Below are positions 6,867-14,866 of a stretch of 17,882 nt of DNA, one piece after another. Within the stretch, counting starts at the first letter, position 1. The number at the start of each line of letters is the position of its first letter. The notes beneath the pieces are model-generated. The model made no database searches. It saw nothing but the letters and a program-made list of their open reading frames with translations, and was not told where the DNA came from. The DNA comes from Paracoccaceae bacterium (GTDB taxonomy: Bacteria > Pseudomonadota > Alphaproteobacteria > Rhodobacterales > Rhodobacteraceae), in NCBI GenBank assembly GCA_019090405.1, contig JAHRVZ010000392.1, positions 1 to 17,882 of the forward strand, in the 5' to 3' direction. The translations under genes were made by a program, and so were the position numbers.

Positions 6867-7463
6867 TTAGGGCGAACCGTCGTCGTTTGCCTGCGATCCA
6901 TCGCCTAAAACCGAATTGATCCGCTCAATTGCAAAGTCGGTGATGTCTGTGGCATTGGCGCTTAGAAAGATTGTGCTGCGGTCCAGAATAACCCCGGCCC
7001 CGGCTTCGCGCATCACCTCTTCGAGGATCGGGCGTGCGGTTTGCAGGAAAATCCGCCTGTTGGCTTCGTTCAGCTTTGTCAGCTCATGTGCTTTAGCATC
7101 TTGGATACGGCGTGTATCCTGCACTTTTTCGTCAAACGCATCTGCCAGCGTGCGGAATGCGGCAGGCTCCATTTCTGCCCGGCGGAGCGTGAGGTCTTTT
7201 TCTTCTGCCGTCAGTTCCGCTTCGATCTTGCGGTTTTCGGCGGCCAGAACTGCGCTTTCCGCCTCAAGTTGGCGGACGATCCGTTTGCCGAAATCTGAAT
7301 CGGCAAACAGACGATCAGGTTCAATCGTCAGGATTTGACCCTGAGGCAATCCCAGTTGTTGTGCGGTCAGGCTGACAGGCGTTGACAGCAGGGTCGCGCA
7401 GCAAAGCAGCCCCAAAACCCAGCCCTTTGTCGATCGCCAACCTAACTTGTCAGCGGGTCGCAT
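6867..7463 (-). CDS. skp: OmpH/Skp family periplasmic chaperone
   Basis: Periplasmic holdase that carries unfolded outer-membrane proteins to the BAM complex. The 198-aa protein has a basic N-terminus, a hydrophobic core (about residues 15-28) and a likely signal-peptidase site near SLTAQQ. Charged helical segments rich in Glu, Lys and Arg follow (about 70-150), as expected for the Skp tentacles, and then a return to the beta body (GVILDRSTIFLSA). Sequence identity within the family is low, so the call rests on architecture and on its place directly after bamA. The bamA stop and this ATG read TGATATG, one base apart, with no clear Shine-Dalgarno, which suggests translational coupling. Confidence 0.88.
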   Translation of the reverse strand: MRPADKLGWRSTKGWVLGLLCCATLLSTPVSLTAQQLGLPQGQILTIEPDRLFADSDFGKRIVRQLEAESAVLAAENRKIEAELTAEEKDLTLRRAEMEPAAFRTLADAFDEKVQDTRRIQDAKAHELTKLNEANRRIFLQTARPILEEVMREAGAGVILDRSTIFLSANATDITDFAIERINSVLGDGSQANDDGSP

Positions 7464-7464
7464 A

Positions 7465-9825
7465 TCAAAACTTAGTCGAAAGCGTCAGGTCAAAGTTCTG
7501 TTCTTTGTCAAATGACTCTTTCTTCAGGGCTTTGGTGAAATTGAACTGAAGCGGACCAATCACAGTATCCCACAAGAACGATAAGCCGACCACGTGGCGC
7601 AGCGAACCGTTGGCCCCAACAATTGTCGCGCCCGTGGTGTCCACATCATTCAGGTTCCACAGATTGCCGACGTCATAAAATACACCGCCCCTGATCCCAA
7701 GTTCTTCGGGCAGGCCAAGCGGAAATTCAGCTTCAAATCGCGCGACGGCGTAAAAGTTGCCTCCTAATGCGTCATCAGCGTCACCCGTTACATCGCGTGG
7801 TCCTATACCATCCGGCTCAAATCCGCGCATCGTCTGAGTGCTCAGCCGGAAACGATCCAATGCGCGGCTTGACGTATCGCTTCGCCAGTTCAGAGAACCA
7901 ACTTCAAATGTGGCGCGTAAGATAACTTCTTCGCTCAGCACCCGAGATTGCGCGACCAGTTTGGCAGTGCTTTTGACATATTTGTTGTCACCACCCAGAC
8001 CGGCAACATCGGTCCCGGCCTGAAACAAAAACCCGGCATTCGGATTCAACCCGGTCAGACGGCTGTCATAGGTATAAGTAAATCCAACCCCGTTGCTCTG
8101 AAGCGCACCGGCGGCGATTTCATTCTGGATGACGGCACCAGCGTCCGAGTCGCTTCGCGAGAGCATTTCTGAGTTAATTGCAAATAACCGGACCTGTACA
8201 TTGCCATTGTCACTGACTGGAAAGGTCAGACCTGGCTGGAAAAAGGCGACCTTTGTATCATATTGGGTAAATGATGAATCTGACCTGGCGTACCCAATAT
8301 CAAGATCCAGGCGCAGTTCGCGGCCAAGTATATGAGGCTCGGCAAAAGAAAGCCTGAATTCCCTCGATTCCTGTGCTGTTTGCAGATTGAAACCAAGACG
8401 CTGTCCGCGGCCCAAAAAGTTTTCTTCGGTCAGCCCAATGGCGATACCAAAACCGCTGTCCGCAGAATATGTCCCACCCAGACTAAGCGACCCTGTAGGT
8501 TGCTCGACAACATCGACATCAACCACAACCTGATCCGGGCTCGACCCTTCGCGGGCCTGAACATCTGCATCGGCAAAAAAGCCCAGAGCACGGATGCGCT
8601 CGGCACTTTCGCGAATTTCGCGTGGGTTGAACGGATCGCCTTCGGCAATTCGGAATTTTTGGCGGATAACCCGGTCAAGCGTTGTTGTGTTCCCCTCAAT
8701 GTCAATGCGTTCGACAAAAACACGCGGACCTTTTGACAGCACAAATTCAACATCCAGTGTCAGATCGCGATCATTGCGGGTGATGCGCGGTTCAACGCGC
8801 AGAAAGTCGATACCTTTGCGAATGGCCAGACGTTCAAGTCGGGTAATCGTGGCTTCTACCAGGACTGGCGAATACACGACCCCAGGTTTGATCTTGATGG
8901 AATCTTGAAACTCAGCAGCGTTCGCCGCACTGATCTCACTGACGGTGCTGATCGACCCGAATTTGAACTGCTGGCCCTCTTGTACATTGACCACAAGATA
9001 AAACGCATCGCGTTCCCGTGTCAGTTCGGCATTTGTGCTTGTGGTTCGGAAATCAACATAGCCGCGTGACAGGTAAAAATCGCGCAACACTTGTTTGTCA
9101 AATTCGATCCGATCCTCGATCAAGGTATCTGCGCGGATAAACCTACGGAAAATACCGGCTTGTTTGGTGTCCAGAACCCTGCGCAAACGGCGATCCGAAT
9201 ATACGGTATTGCCGACAAAGCTGATCCGTTCGACTTCGATTGTATCGCCTTCGGATATTTCAAAAACCAGATCAACGCGATTGTCGCTTCGGCGAATAAT
9301 GCGCGGGGTCACAACAGCAGAAACCCGGCCCTGCGCTGAATATGCATCAGCCAACAGCGCCGCATCTTTTTCGGCCTGCGCCGGGCTGAATACACGACGT
9401 GATGCGGATACGATCAGGTTGGACAGATTTTCGTCCTTGATCCGCTTGTTGCCCTCGAAGTTGATGATGTTGATCGTTGGGTATTCCGAAACCTCGATGA
9501 CCAGTGTGTTGCCTCGGGGCGTCAGTTCGACTGTCTCAAAAACGCCACTGTCAAGTATGTGTTGATAGGCGTCGTTCAATTGTGCGGCGGTGACAGTCTT
9601 GCCCCGCTCGAAACCGGTATAGTCGATAATCGTGCTGGTTTGGATTCGTTGATTTCCTTCAACCTGAATCGAAGTGAATTGGTATTCCTGAGCCTGACCC
9701 GCCTCTGGTATTACCGCTAAGGCTGTTGCAAATATAAGAAATAAGGCCAATAGCGACCGACACCAGATATAGGTTCGCGCCTCACAAGAACGGCTGGATA
9801 TACCCAAATTATTTTCGAACTTCAT
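7465..9825 (-). CDS. bamA: Outer membrane protein assembly factor BamA
   Basis: Core of the BAM machine that folds beta-barrel proteins into the outer membrane. The 786-aa protein has a signal peptide with an unusually long n-region and cleavage likely after GQAQ (about residue 46). Five POTRA domains follow at about 47-118, 118-195, 196-285, 286-365 and 366-443, with recurrent GN turns such as FEGNKR, FVGNTV and IEGNTT. The Omp85 barrel runs from about 446 to the end, with the conserved MRGF of loop L6 at about 666-669 and a terminal phenylalanine (LSTKF) as beta-signal. I chose ATG at 9823-9825 with GGGG six bases upstream rather than the in-frame TTG four codons earlier. It is followed at one base by skp. 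Confidence 0.97.
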   Translation of the reverse strand: MKFENNLGISSRSCEARTYIWCRSLLALFLIFATALAVIPEAGQAQEYQFTSIQVEGNQRIQTSTIIDYTGFERGKTVTAAQLNDAYQHILDSGVFETVELTPRGNTLVIEVSEYPTINIINFEGNKRIKDENLSNLIVSASRRVFSPAQAEKDAALLADAYSAQGRVSAVVTPRIIRRSDNRVDLVFEISEGDTIEVERISFVGNTVYSDRRLRRVLDTKQAGIFRRFIRADTLIEDRIEFDKQVLRDFYLSRGYVDFRTTSTNAELTRERDAFYLVVNVQEGQQFKFGSISTVSEISAANAAEFQDSIKIKPGVVYSPVLVEATITRLERLAIRKGIDFLRVEPRITRNDRDLTLDVEFVLSKGPRVFVERIDIEGNTTTLDRVIRQKFRIAEGDPFNPREIRESAERIRALGFFADADVQAREGSSPDQVVVDVDVVEQPTGSLSLGGTYSADSGFGIAIGLTEENFLGRGQRLGFNLQTAQESREFRLSFAEPHILGRELRLDLDIGYARSDSSFTQYDTKVAFFQPGLTFPVSDNGNVQVRLFAINSEMLSRSDSDAGAVIQNEIAAGALQSNGVGFTYTYDSRLTGLNPNAGFLFQAGTDVAGLGGDNKYVKSTAKLVAQSRVLSEEVILRATFEVGSLNWRSDTSSRALDRFRLSTQTMRGFEPDGIGPRDVTGDADDALGGNFYAVARFEAEFPLGLPEELGIRGGVFYDVGNLWNLNDVDTTGATIVGANGSLRHVVGLSFLWDTVIGPLQFNFTKALKKESFDKEQNFDLTLSTKF

Positions 9826-9836
9826 AAATCGCCCCA

Positions 9837-9897
9837 ATACTCGCTCTCGATGATATGTGAGTATCGGGATTAGGCAGTGTTGTCAAAACGTCAAAAC
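9837..9897 (-). promoter_or_regulatory. Candidate bamA leader: tandem octamer and inverted repeat
   Basis: Plus strand 9882-9897 is an exact tandem duplication of GTCAAAAC. On the minus strand it supplies two -35-like elements (TTGACG, TTGACA); 17 bases after TTGACA lies only a weak -10 (TACTCA). Next to it, ATACTC at 9837-9842 and GAGTAT at 9859-9864 form a 6-bp inverted repeat just upstream of the bamA ribosome-binding site. A bamA promoter here is plausible but unproven. Confidence 0.3.
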
Positions 9898-9950
9898 GCC
9901 CACACGACGTTATGTCGGCGGACGTTGCAGGACCGGATTTATGAGTTCGC

Positions 9951-10067
9951 TTACAGGCTGCCAAAAAAAGCGCCAGCAAACAGCGCAGCCACAATAATGA
10001 ACAGGTTCAAAAGGCGATCCCAGTTCAGTTGCAGCATCAGACTAAATCCACGATATGTTTGTTGCAT
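9951..10067 (-). CDS. Predicted 38-aa single-span membrane protein between rseP and bamA
   Basis: Short open frame on the minus strand from ATG (10065-10067) to TAA (9951-9953), with AAGGA eight bases before the ATG. It begins MQQTYRGF, has an amphipathic LNWDRL stretch at about residues 14-19, and then one hydrophobic segment (about 21-37) rich in Ala, Phe and Gly with a GAFFG turn, ending in Ser-Leu. An inner ATG at 10035-10037 is a shorter alternative. It fills the otherwise unexplained 339-base gap between rseP and bamA, 97 bases after the rseP stop and 125 before bamA. I do not recognise a named family. The position in an envelope operon suggests an inner-membrane microprotein, but function is unknown. 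The start codon, ribosome-binding site and clear hydrophobic pattern support a real gene. Confidence 0.6.
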   Translation of the reverse strand: MQQTYRGFSLMLQLNWDRLLNLFIIVAALFAGAFFGSL

Positions 10068-10164
10068 TGCACATGTCCTTTGAACCACGATCCTGTTCAT
10101 CGTGTATCGGCAAAGTAGCAACACAATATGGCAAGACTTGGGCGCCTATCCGGGCTGATCCCGT

Positions 10165-11535
10165 TTAGGAGAAAAACCGCGTAACAAGGTTGGACACATC
10201 ATTCCAGGTCGCAAACACCATCAGCGACAGGATCATCGCCAGACCGGTCCCCATCAACACCCGCAACGCCGCATCGCTGGGCGCGCGCCCGACGATGGCC
10301 TCATAGGCGAAAAACACCAGATGTCCGCCATCCAGTATTGGAATGGGAAACAGGTTCAGCAACCCAATTGCGGTAGAGAGCACAGCGATGAAAGCGATAA
10401 AGTTCAACACGCCTTGCGAAGCAAACGCGCCAGAGGTCTCGGCAATACCGATTGGGCCCGACATGTTCTTGGCGCTGATTTGACCGGTTATCATGTGCCA
10501 CAATCCCGACAATGATCCCTTGATGACCCCATAGGTCTGCATGACCCCGCCTTGCACGGCCTCAATCGGACCAATCGTTGACGTTGCGGGTTCAAACGCC
10601 ATACCCCCGGCTATGCCGATGCGCCAGGACGTTGCAAAACCACCTTCGGCCTGCGGCTCGTCCACGCGTCGGGGTGCCAGCGCAAATTCCAGTGTCTCGC
10701 CATCGCGCCAGACATCCAGCATGAGTGTCCGCCCATCCGAAGATTCAACCACATCTTTCAACTGATCAAATGCAAAAACCGGGGTGCCATCAACCGATGT
10801 AATAACATCTCCGGCCTCCATACCGATATCGCCGGCGGCACTGCGCGGTGCAATTCGGTTCGCCAGCGGCGGGAACAAATACGGCCCTTCGACATCAAGT
10901 GTCTGTCCATCGCGGCGCACCGTATAGTTCAGTATCGCCTGAAGCGGGATGCCGGCAGTAAACTCTCGCCAGCCGGTGTCGCTTTCAGCGTCAGGAATAT
11001 CAATACCGTCAACTGCCAGAATTTCGTCGCCTTGCGCAAGCTGATGAAAACCGGCGGGCAGATTGTGTATCTCACCGACAGCCAATGGATCGCTGGCCTC
11101 GCCACGCACCATCAAAACGGCCGAAAACACCACGATTGAAAGCGCAAAGTTGAAAACCGGGCCTGCGGCGACTGTCAGGCTTCGGGCCCAAAGTGGTGCG
11201 CCGTGCATTGTCGAACGCAACTCAGCCGGATCATTTTCAGCCGCTTGCATCGCGTCTGCGTCTTTGCCCGAAGCAGCATCCGAATCGCCTTTGAATTTTA
11301 CAAAACCACCCAACGGCAAAGCGGCGACCTGCCATCTTGTCCCGCGTTTGTCGACTCGGCTGAACAAAACAGGACCAATCCCAATCGAGAACACATCTGC
11401 GTGAATTCCAGACCAGCGACCGACAATATAGTGGCCATATTCATGCACGGCCACAACCACCGACAAGACCACAACAAAGGACAATATTGTGTACAGCAAA
11501 CCGCCAAACTGCGGAATTAACGAAAATATTTCCAA
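10165..11535 (-). CDS. rseP: Site-2 intramembrane zinc protease RseP
   Basis: Inner-membrane metalloprotease that cuts transmembrane segments, classically anti-sigma factors in the envelope stress response. The 456-aa protein carries HEYGH at residues 31-35 (zinc ligands and catalytic Glu) in the first membrane span and the third zinc ligand D402 in NLFPIPILDGGH. Two PDZ domains lie between, about 130-215 and 225-300 (GMEAGDVITSVDGTPV is the second). SGPIGIAETSG precedes the C-terminal spans. The start is TTG at 11533-11535, four bases after the dxr stop with CAGGG seven bases upstream; no ATG exists near the N-terminus. Placement between dxr and bamA is the usual proteobacterial order. Confidence 0.96.
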   Translation of the reverse strand: MEIFSLIPQFGGLLYTILSFVVVLSVVVAVHEYGHYIVGRWSGIHADVFSIGIGPVLFSRVDKRGTRWQVAALPLGGFVKFKGDSDAASGKDADAMQAAENDPAELRSTMHGAPLWARSLTVAAGPVFNFALSIVVFSAVLMVRGEASDPLAVGEIHNLPAGFHQLAQGDEILAVDGIDIPDAESDTGWREFTAGIPLQAILNYTVRRDGQTLDVEGPYLFPPLANRIAPRSAAGDIGMEAGDVITSVDGTPVFAFDQLKDVVESSDGRTLMLDVWRDGETLEFALAPRRVDEPQAEGGFATSWRIGIAGGMAFEPATSTIGPIEAVQGGVMQTYGVIKGSLSGLWHMITGQISAKNMSGPIGIAETSGAFASQGVLNFIAFIAVLSTAIGLLNLFPIPILDGGHLVFFAYEAIVGRAPSDAALRVLMGTGLAMILSLMVFATWNDVSNLVTRFFS

Positions 11536-11539
11536 TTTT

Positions 11540-12712
11540 TTACCCTGCCCGGATTTTCATTTCCAAATCAGCCCACTCTCTTGCCAGATGGTCTGTTTGG
11601 GTGACGTTATCAAGGGTTATTGCGGCATCAATAAGACCCGGCTGCGCCTCGAACCGTTCCAAAACCGACTCGACGATGGTTGCCATGTCCAAAAATCCGA
11701 TCTGCCCGGCGATGAATGCGTCAAGGCTTCGTTCTTTGGCGGCGTTAAATATCGCGCCAGATAATCCGCCGCGCTGCATCACCGCGCGGGCCAGTCGCAA
11801 CGCCGGATATCTTGCATCATCGGGGGCTTTGAACGTCAGATTTGCAATCTGCGCCAGATCAAGCCGTGCAACGGGCAGTTTGCGACGTTCGGGCCAGTGT
11901 AGCGCATAGCCGATGGCATGGCGCATATCCGGCGGTCCCAGATGCGCCATGATGCCACCGTCGTCGTATCCAACCAGCGCATGAACCAGCGATTCAGGGT
12001 GAACAATCACCTCGATCTGTTCGGGCGTAACACCAAAATATTCTTTGGTTTCAATCAGCTCTAGCGCTTTGTTAAACATAGACGCGCTGTCGATTGTAAT
12101 ACGCTGCCCCATGTCCCAGTTCGGATGGCTTGAGGCCTCAGCCAAAGTTGCCGATTTCAGCGCCTCAATCGGCCAGTCGCGAAACGCGCCGCCGCTGGCG
12201 GTGATTATAACGCGCTCGACCGACTGGATATCTTCGCCGGTGAGCGCCTGAAAAACCGCCGAATGTTCGCTATCAACCGGAAGCAATCGCCCACCGTGTC
12301 TGGCTGCCGTTTCCAGCACCAGCGCGCCTGCGCAAACCAGCGACTCCTTGTTGGCAAGCGCAAGGGTTGCCCCCTGCTCTAGCGCGGCAAGCCCCGGTGC
12401 CAGACCCGCAGCGCCAACAATGGCTGACATCACCCAATCTGCTGGCCGCGCTGCTGCCTCTGAAATTGCGGCCTGCCCGGCCGCGACTTTGATGTCCGTC
12501 CCGGCAAGCGCTGCGCGCAATTCATCAAGGTGGTTGTCAAAGGCGGTTACAGCGATATCGGCGTTTACCAATTTTGCATCTGCGGCCAGTTGGGCAATGT
12601 TATGCCCACCGGTCAACGCCACAACGTCATAATCCTGTGGCGCACGCGCGATCAGGTCAATTGTATTCTGGCCAATCGACCCTGTAGACCCAAAGATTGA
12701 AATCCGGCGCAT
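11540..12712 (-). CDS. dxr: 1-deoxy-D-xylulose 5-phosphate reductoisomerase
   Basis: Converts 1-deoxyxylulose 5-phosphate to methylerythritol 4-phosphate with NADPH, the committed step of the MEP isoprenoid pathway that feeds UppS. The 390-aa protein has the dinucleotide-binding motif IFGSTGSIGQNT at residues about 6-17, the LALANKESLVCAG block, metal and substrate ligands in VDSEHSAVFQ, TASGGAFRDWP, and HPNWDMGQRITIDSASMF. ATG at 12710-12712 overlaps the cdsA stop by one base (TAATG) and has GGAG seven bases upstream. Length is normal for the family. Confidence 0.97.
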   Translation of the reverse strand: MRRISIFGSTGSIGQNTIDLIARAPQDYDVVALTGGHNIAQLAADAKLVNADIAVTAFDNHLDELRAALAGTDIKVAAGQAAISEAAARPADWVMSAIVGAAGLAPGLAALEQGATLALANKESLVCAGALVLETAARHGGRLLPVDSEHSAVFQALTGEDIQSVERVIITASGGAFRDWPIEALKSATLAEASSHPNWDMGQRITIDSASMFNKALELIETKEYFGVTPEQIEVIVHPESLVHALVGYDDGGIMAHLGPPDMRHAIGYALHWPERRKLPVARLDLAQIANLTFKAPDDARYPALRLARAVMQRGGLSGAIFNAAKERSLDAFIAGQIGFLDMATIVESVLERFEAQPGLIDAAITLDNVTQTDHLAREWADLEMKIRAG

Positions 12713-13503
12713 TACATCACTCCGGCCGGCAGACCCACAAACTGACCCACGATCAAGACCAGCACCGATGCCCCCAGCATCCCGTCAAAGCGATCAAGCA
12801 ATCCGCCATGCCCCGGAATAAGGTTGCTTGAATCCTTGACCCCGGCCCGGCGTTTAAGCGCACTTTCGGCGATATCACCGGCCTGTGCGGCCATGGCCAG
12901 CAAGATAGATGGAAACACCAGCGTCGCACCAACACCAAGATCAGACCCGAAAAAGAACCCAACCACGGCGGCACCGATCCAGCCTGCAACGGTTCCGGAC
13001 CATGTTTTATTCGGGCTGACCCGCGGCCATAATTTGGCGCCACCAATGGATTTTCCGGCGAAATACCCGGCGACATCCGAAACAATGACGATGACGATGA
13101 CCCAGATCATCCAGTCAAAACCAAGCCCATCGCGCACCAGAACCATCCCAAAACCGGCCAAAGTGATAAACACGGCATAGACGGTATAAAGCAGCCGTAG
13201 TTTACCAATCTGACCAAAGCCAACCAACGCAGGAGCCAGCAGTAAAGGGGCGGTGAATACCGGCGATAGGTTCATTGCCACGAAAAACGCCACCCCTGTC
13301 AGTAACGCCAGTTGCAGCGCAACGCCGGGGCGTTCAGGCGAAAGCATGCGCGCCAGTTCCCATATCATGACACCGCAAACCATCGAAATCAGCGCCAGAA
13401 ACACAATGCCGCCCTGCACCACGGCAGCAAGCCCGACGAGAACCATGACCAGCGCAGAAATGACACGCGGCAAAAGATCAGACCAACGCCCTGCGCCGCT
13501 CAT
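12712..13503 (-). CDS. cdsA: Phosphatidate cytidylyltransferase CdsA
   Basis: Makes CDP-diacylglycerol from phosphatidic acid and CTP in the inner membrane, the entry to phospholipid head-group synthesis. The 263-aa protein is strongly hydrophobic with several membrane spans and carries the full CDS signature near the C-terminus: SALKRRAGVKDSSN, then PGHGGLLDRFDG. I chose ATG at 13501-13503 (MSGAGRWSDLLPRV), which overlaps the uppS TGA (ATGA) and has GGAG ten bases upstream. The open frame continues 28 codons into uppS without support. Its stop overlaps the dxr start. Confidence 0.95.
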   Translation of the reverse strand: MSGAGRWSDLLPRVISALVMVLVGLAAVVQGGIVFLALISMVCGVMIWELARMLSPERPGVALQLALLTGVAFFVAMNLSPVFTAPLLLAPALVGFGQIGKLRLLYTVYAVFITLAGFGMVLVRDGLGFDWMIWVIVIVIVSDVAGYFAGKSIGGAKLWPRVSPNKTWSGTVAGWIGAAVVGFFFGSDLGVGATLVFPSILLAMAAQAGDIAESALKRRAGVKDSSNLIPGHGGLLDRFDGMLGASVLVLIVGQFVGLPAGVM

Positions 13504-14246
13504 TCTGCGACAGCTCCAAACCGGCGGTCGCGGGTTCGAAAGTTGACTACCAGCTCGCCCAGTTCTTCGGCGGTGAAATCCGGCCATAGGGTGTCGATAA
13601 ATTCATATTCCGAATAGGCCGATTGCCATAGCAAAAAGCCGGAAATCCGAGCCTCTCCACTGGTTCGGATCACCAGATCAGGATCGGGCAGCACATGCGT
13701 ATCCAGGTAACGCGGCAAGGTTTCTTCGTCCACGTTATCGGGCTGCAATTTACCATCGGCAACATCCTGCGCCAGCCGACGTGTGGCGCGGGCCACTTCG
13801 TCCCGGCCACCATAATTCAGCGCAATTGTCAGATGCACGCGGTCGTTCTTCGCGGTCTCTTTTTCAAGATTGTCCATCAGATCAATCAGCTTGCGGTCAA
13901 GCCGCATCCGGTCGCCGATAAACCGCACCCGGGTGCCGTGTTTGGCCAATGCGCGGGTTTCTTTGGCGATATACAGGCGAAACAGGCTCATCAAACCGGC
14001 GACTTCGGTCTGCGTGCGTTTCCAGTTCTCTGTCGAGAAAGCAAAAATCGTCAGATACTTTACACCAAGATCAGGGCAGGCTTCGACAACTTCGCGCACT
14101 CGCTTGGCACCGGCATGATGACCAAACAACCGTGGCCGACCGCGCGCCTGTGCCCAGCGGCCGTTTCCATCCATGATAATGGCCACATGCTGCGGACCAT
14201 CCGTCATAACGGTTTCTATTGGTATAATTTTAGGAGTTTTTGCCAT
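13500..14246 (-). CDS. uppS: Isoprenyl (undecaprenyl) diphosphate synthase UppS
   Basis: Cis-prenyltransferase that extends farnesyl diphosphate with isopentenyl units to the C55 carrier for peptidoglycan and O-antigen assembly. The 248-aa protein has the catalytic motif HVAIIMDGNGRWA with D26, LTIFAFSTENW, LTIALNYGGRDE, and the diphosphate-binding DLVIRTSGEARISGFLLWQ. ATG at 14244-14246 lies ten bases after the frr stop; its ribosome-binding site is weak (AGGTG in the frr end). An ATG at codon 14 is an alternative start, also without a good site. The end overlaps cdsA. Confidence 0.95.
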   Translation of the reverse strand: MAKTPKIIPIETVMTDGPQHVAIIMDGNGRWAQARGRPRLFGHHAGAKRVREVVEACPDLGVKYLTIFAFSTENWKRTQTEVAGLMSLFRLYIAKETRALAKHGTRVRFIGDRMRLDRKLIDLMDNLEKETAKNDRVHLTIALNYGGRDEVARATRRLAQDVADGKLQPDNVDEETLPRYLDTHVLPDPDLVIRTSGEARISGFLLWQSAYSEYEFIDTLWPDFTAEELGELVVNFRTRDRRFGAVAE

Positions 14247-14256
14247 CTAATCAGGG

Positions 14257-14820
14257 TCACACCTGCATAATTTCAGTTTGTTTATTTTCCAGCGACGAAT
14301 CGACCGCTCCGATGAGCTTATCTGTTAAGTCTTGCACTTCGGTTTCCCAGAATTTCTGGTCATCCTCGGACATGCCGTCCGATTTGGCCTTTTTGATCTG
14401 ATCCATACCGTCCCGACGCACATTGCGGATCGAGATCCGTGCATTTTCAGCGTAATGCCCAGCGACCTTGGTCAAATCACGGCGGCGCTCTTCGTTTAGT
14501 TCAGGGATTGGCAGCATGATAATCGTGCCATTCAATTGCGGATTGATGCCCAACCCGCTTTCACGAATGGCTTTTTCCACCGCATTTACCATGGATTTGT
14601 CCCAGACATTGATTGTCACCATCCGGGGTTCAGGCACGTTGACTGTGCCGACCTGATTGATCGGAGTGCGCTGGCCGTAAGCCTCGACCATGATCGGTTC
14701 AAGCATGGTCGCGCTGGCGCGTCCGGTGCGCAAAGACGCAAATTCTGTGCGCAAAGACGCAATTGCACCGTTCATGCGACGTTCGATATCGTCAGTATCC
14801 AACATAAAATCATCAGACAT
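14257..14820 (-). CDS. frr: Ribosome recycling factor
   Basis: Splits post-termination ribosomes together with EF-G. The 187-aa protein starts MSDDFMLDTDDIERRMN and contains FASLRTGRAS, PINQVGTVNVPEPR, WDKSMVNAVEKAI, LPIPELNEERRRDL and RISIRNVRRD, all family hallmarks. I chose ATG at 14818-14820 with GGAG six bases upstream; the open frame runs 57 codons further into pyrH but that part is not conserved RRF sequence. It lies 46 bases downstream of pyrH. A 16-base direct repeat at 14726-14741 and 14747-14762 encodes a doubled Ala-Ser-Leu-Arg-Thr. Confidence 0.97.
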   Translation of the reverse strand: MSDDFMLDTDDIERRMNGAIASLRTEFASLRTGRASATMLEPIMVEAYGQRTPINQVGTVNVPEPRMVTINVWDKSMVNAVEKAIRESGLGINPQLNGTIIMLPIPELNEERRRDLTKVAGHYAENARISIRNVRRDGMDQIKKAKSDGMSEDDQKFWETEVQDLTDKLIGAVDSSLENKQTEIMQV

Positions 14821-14844
14821 GCTGCTCTCCTTCAGGTCCAAATT

Positions 14845-14856
14845 GACCAATTGGTC
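14845..14856. repeat. Perfect 12-bp palindrome between pyrH and frr
   Basis: GACCAATTGGTC reads the same on both strands and lies in the 46-base gap between the pyrH stop and the frr start, 24 bases upstream of the frr ATG. It could be a dimeric protein site or a small mRNA hairpin. No role is known to me. Confidence 0.4.
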
Positions 14857-14866
14857 GTCTATAGCG

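Noticed and set aside
9809..9994. A 61-codon minus-strand frame with a lipobox-like LFLAAC near its start
   Set aside because: It begins with TTG and no ribosome-binding site, overlaps both the 38-aa frame and the bamA start in another frame, and its C-terminal part has no protein-like pattern. The hydrophobic look comes from reading the real membrane segment out of frame.
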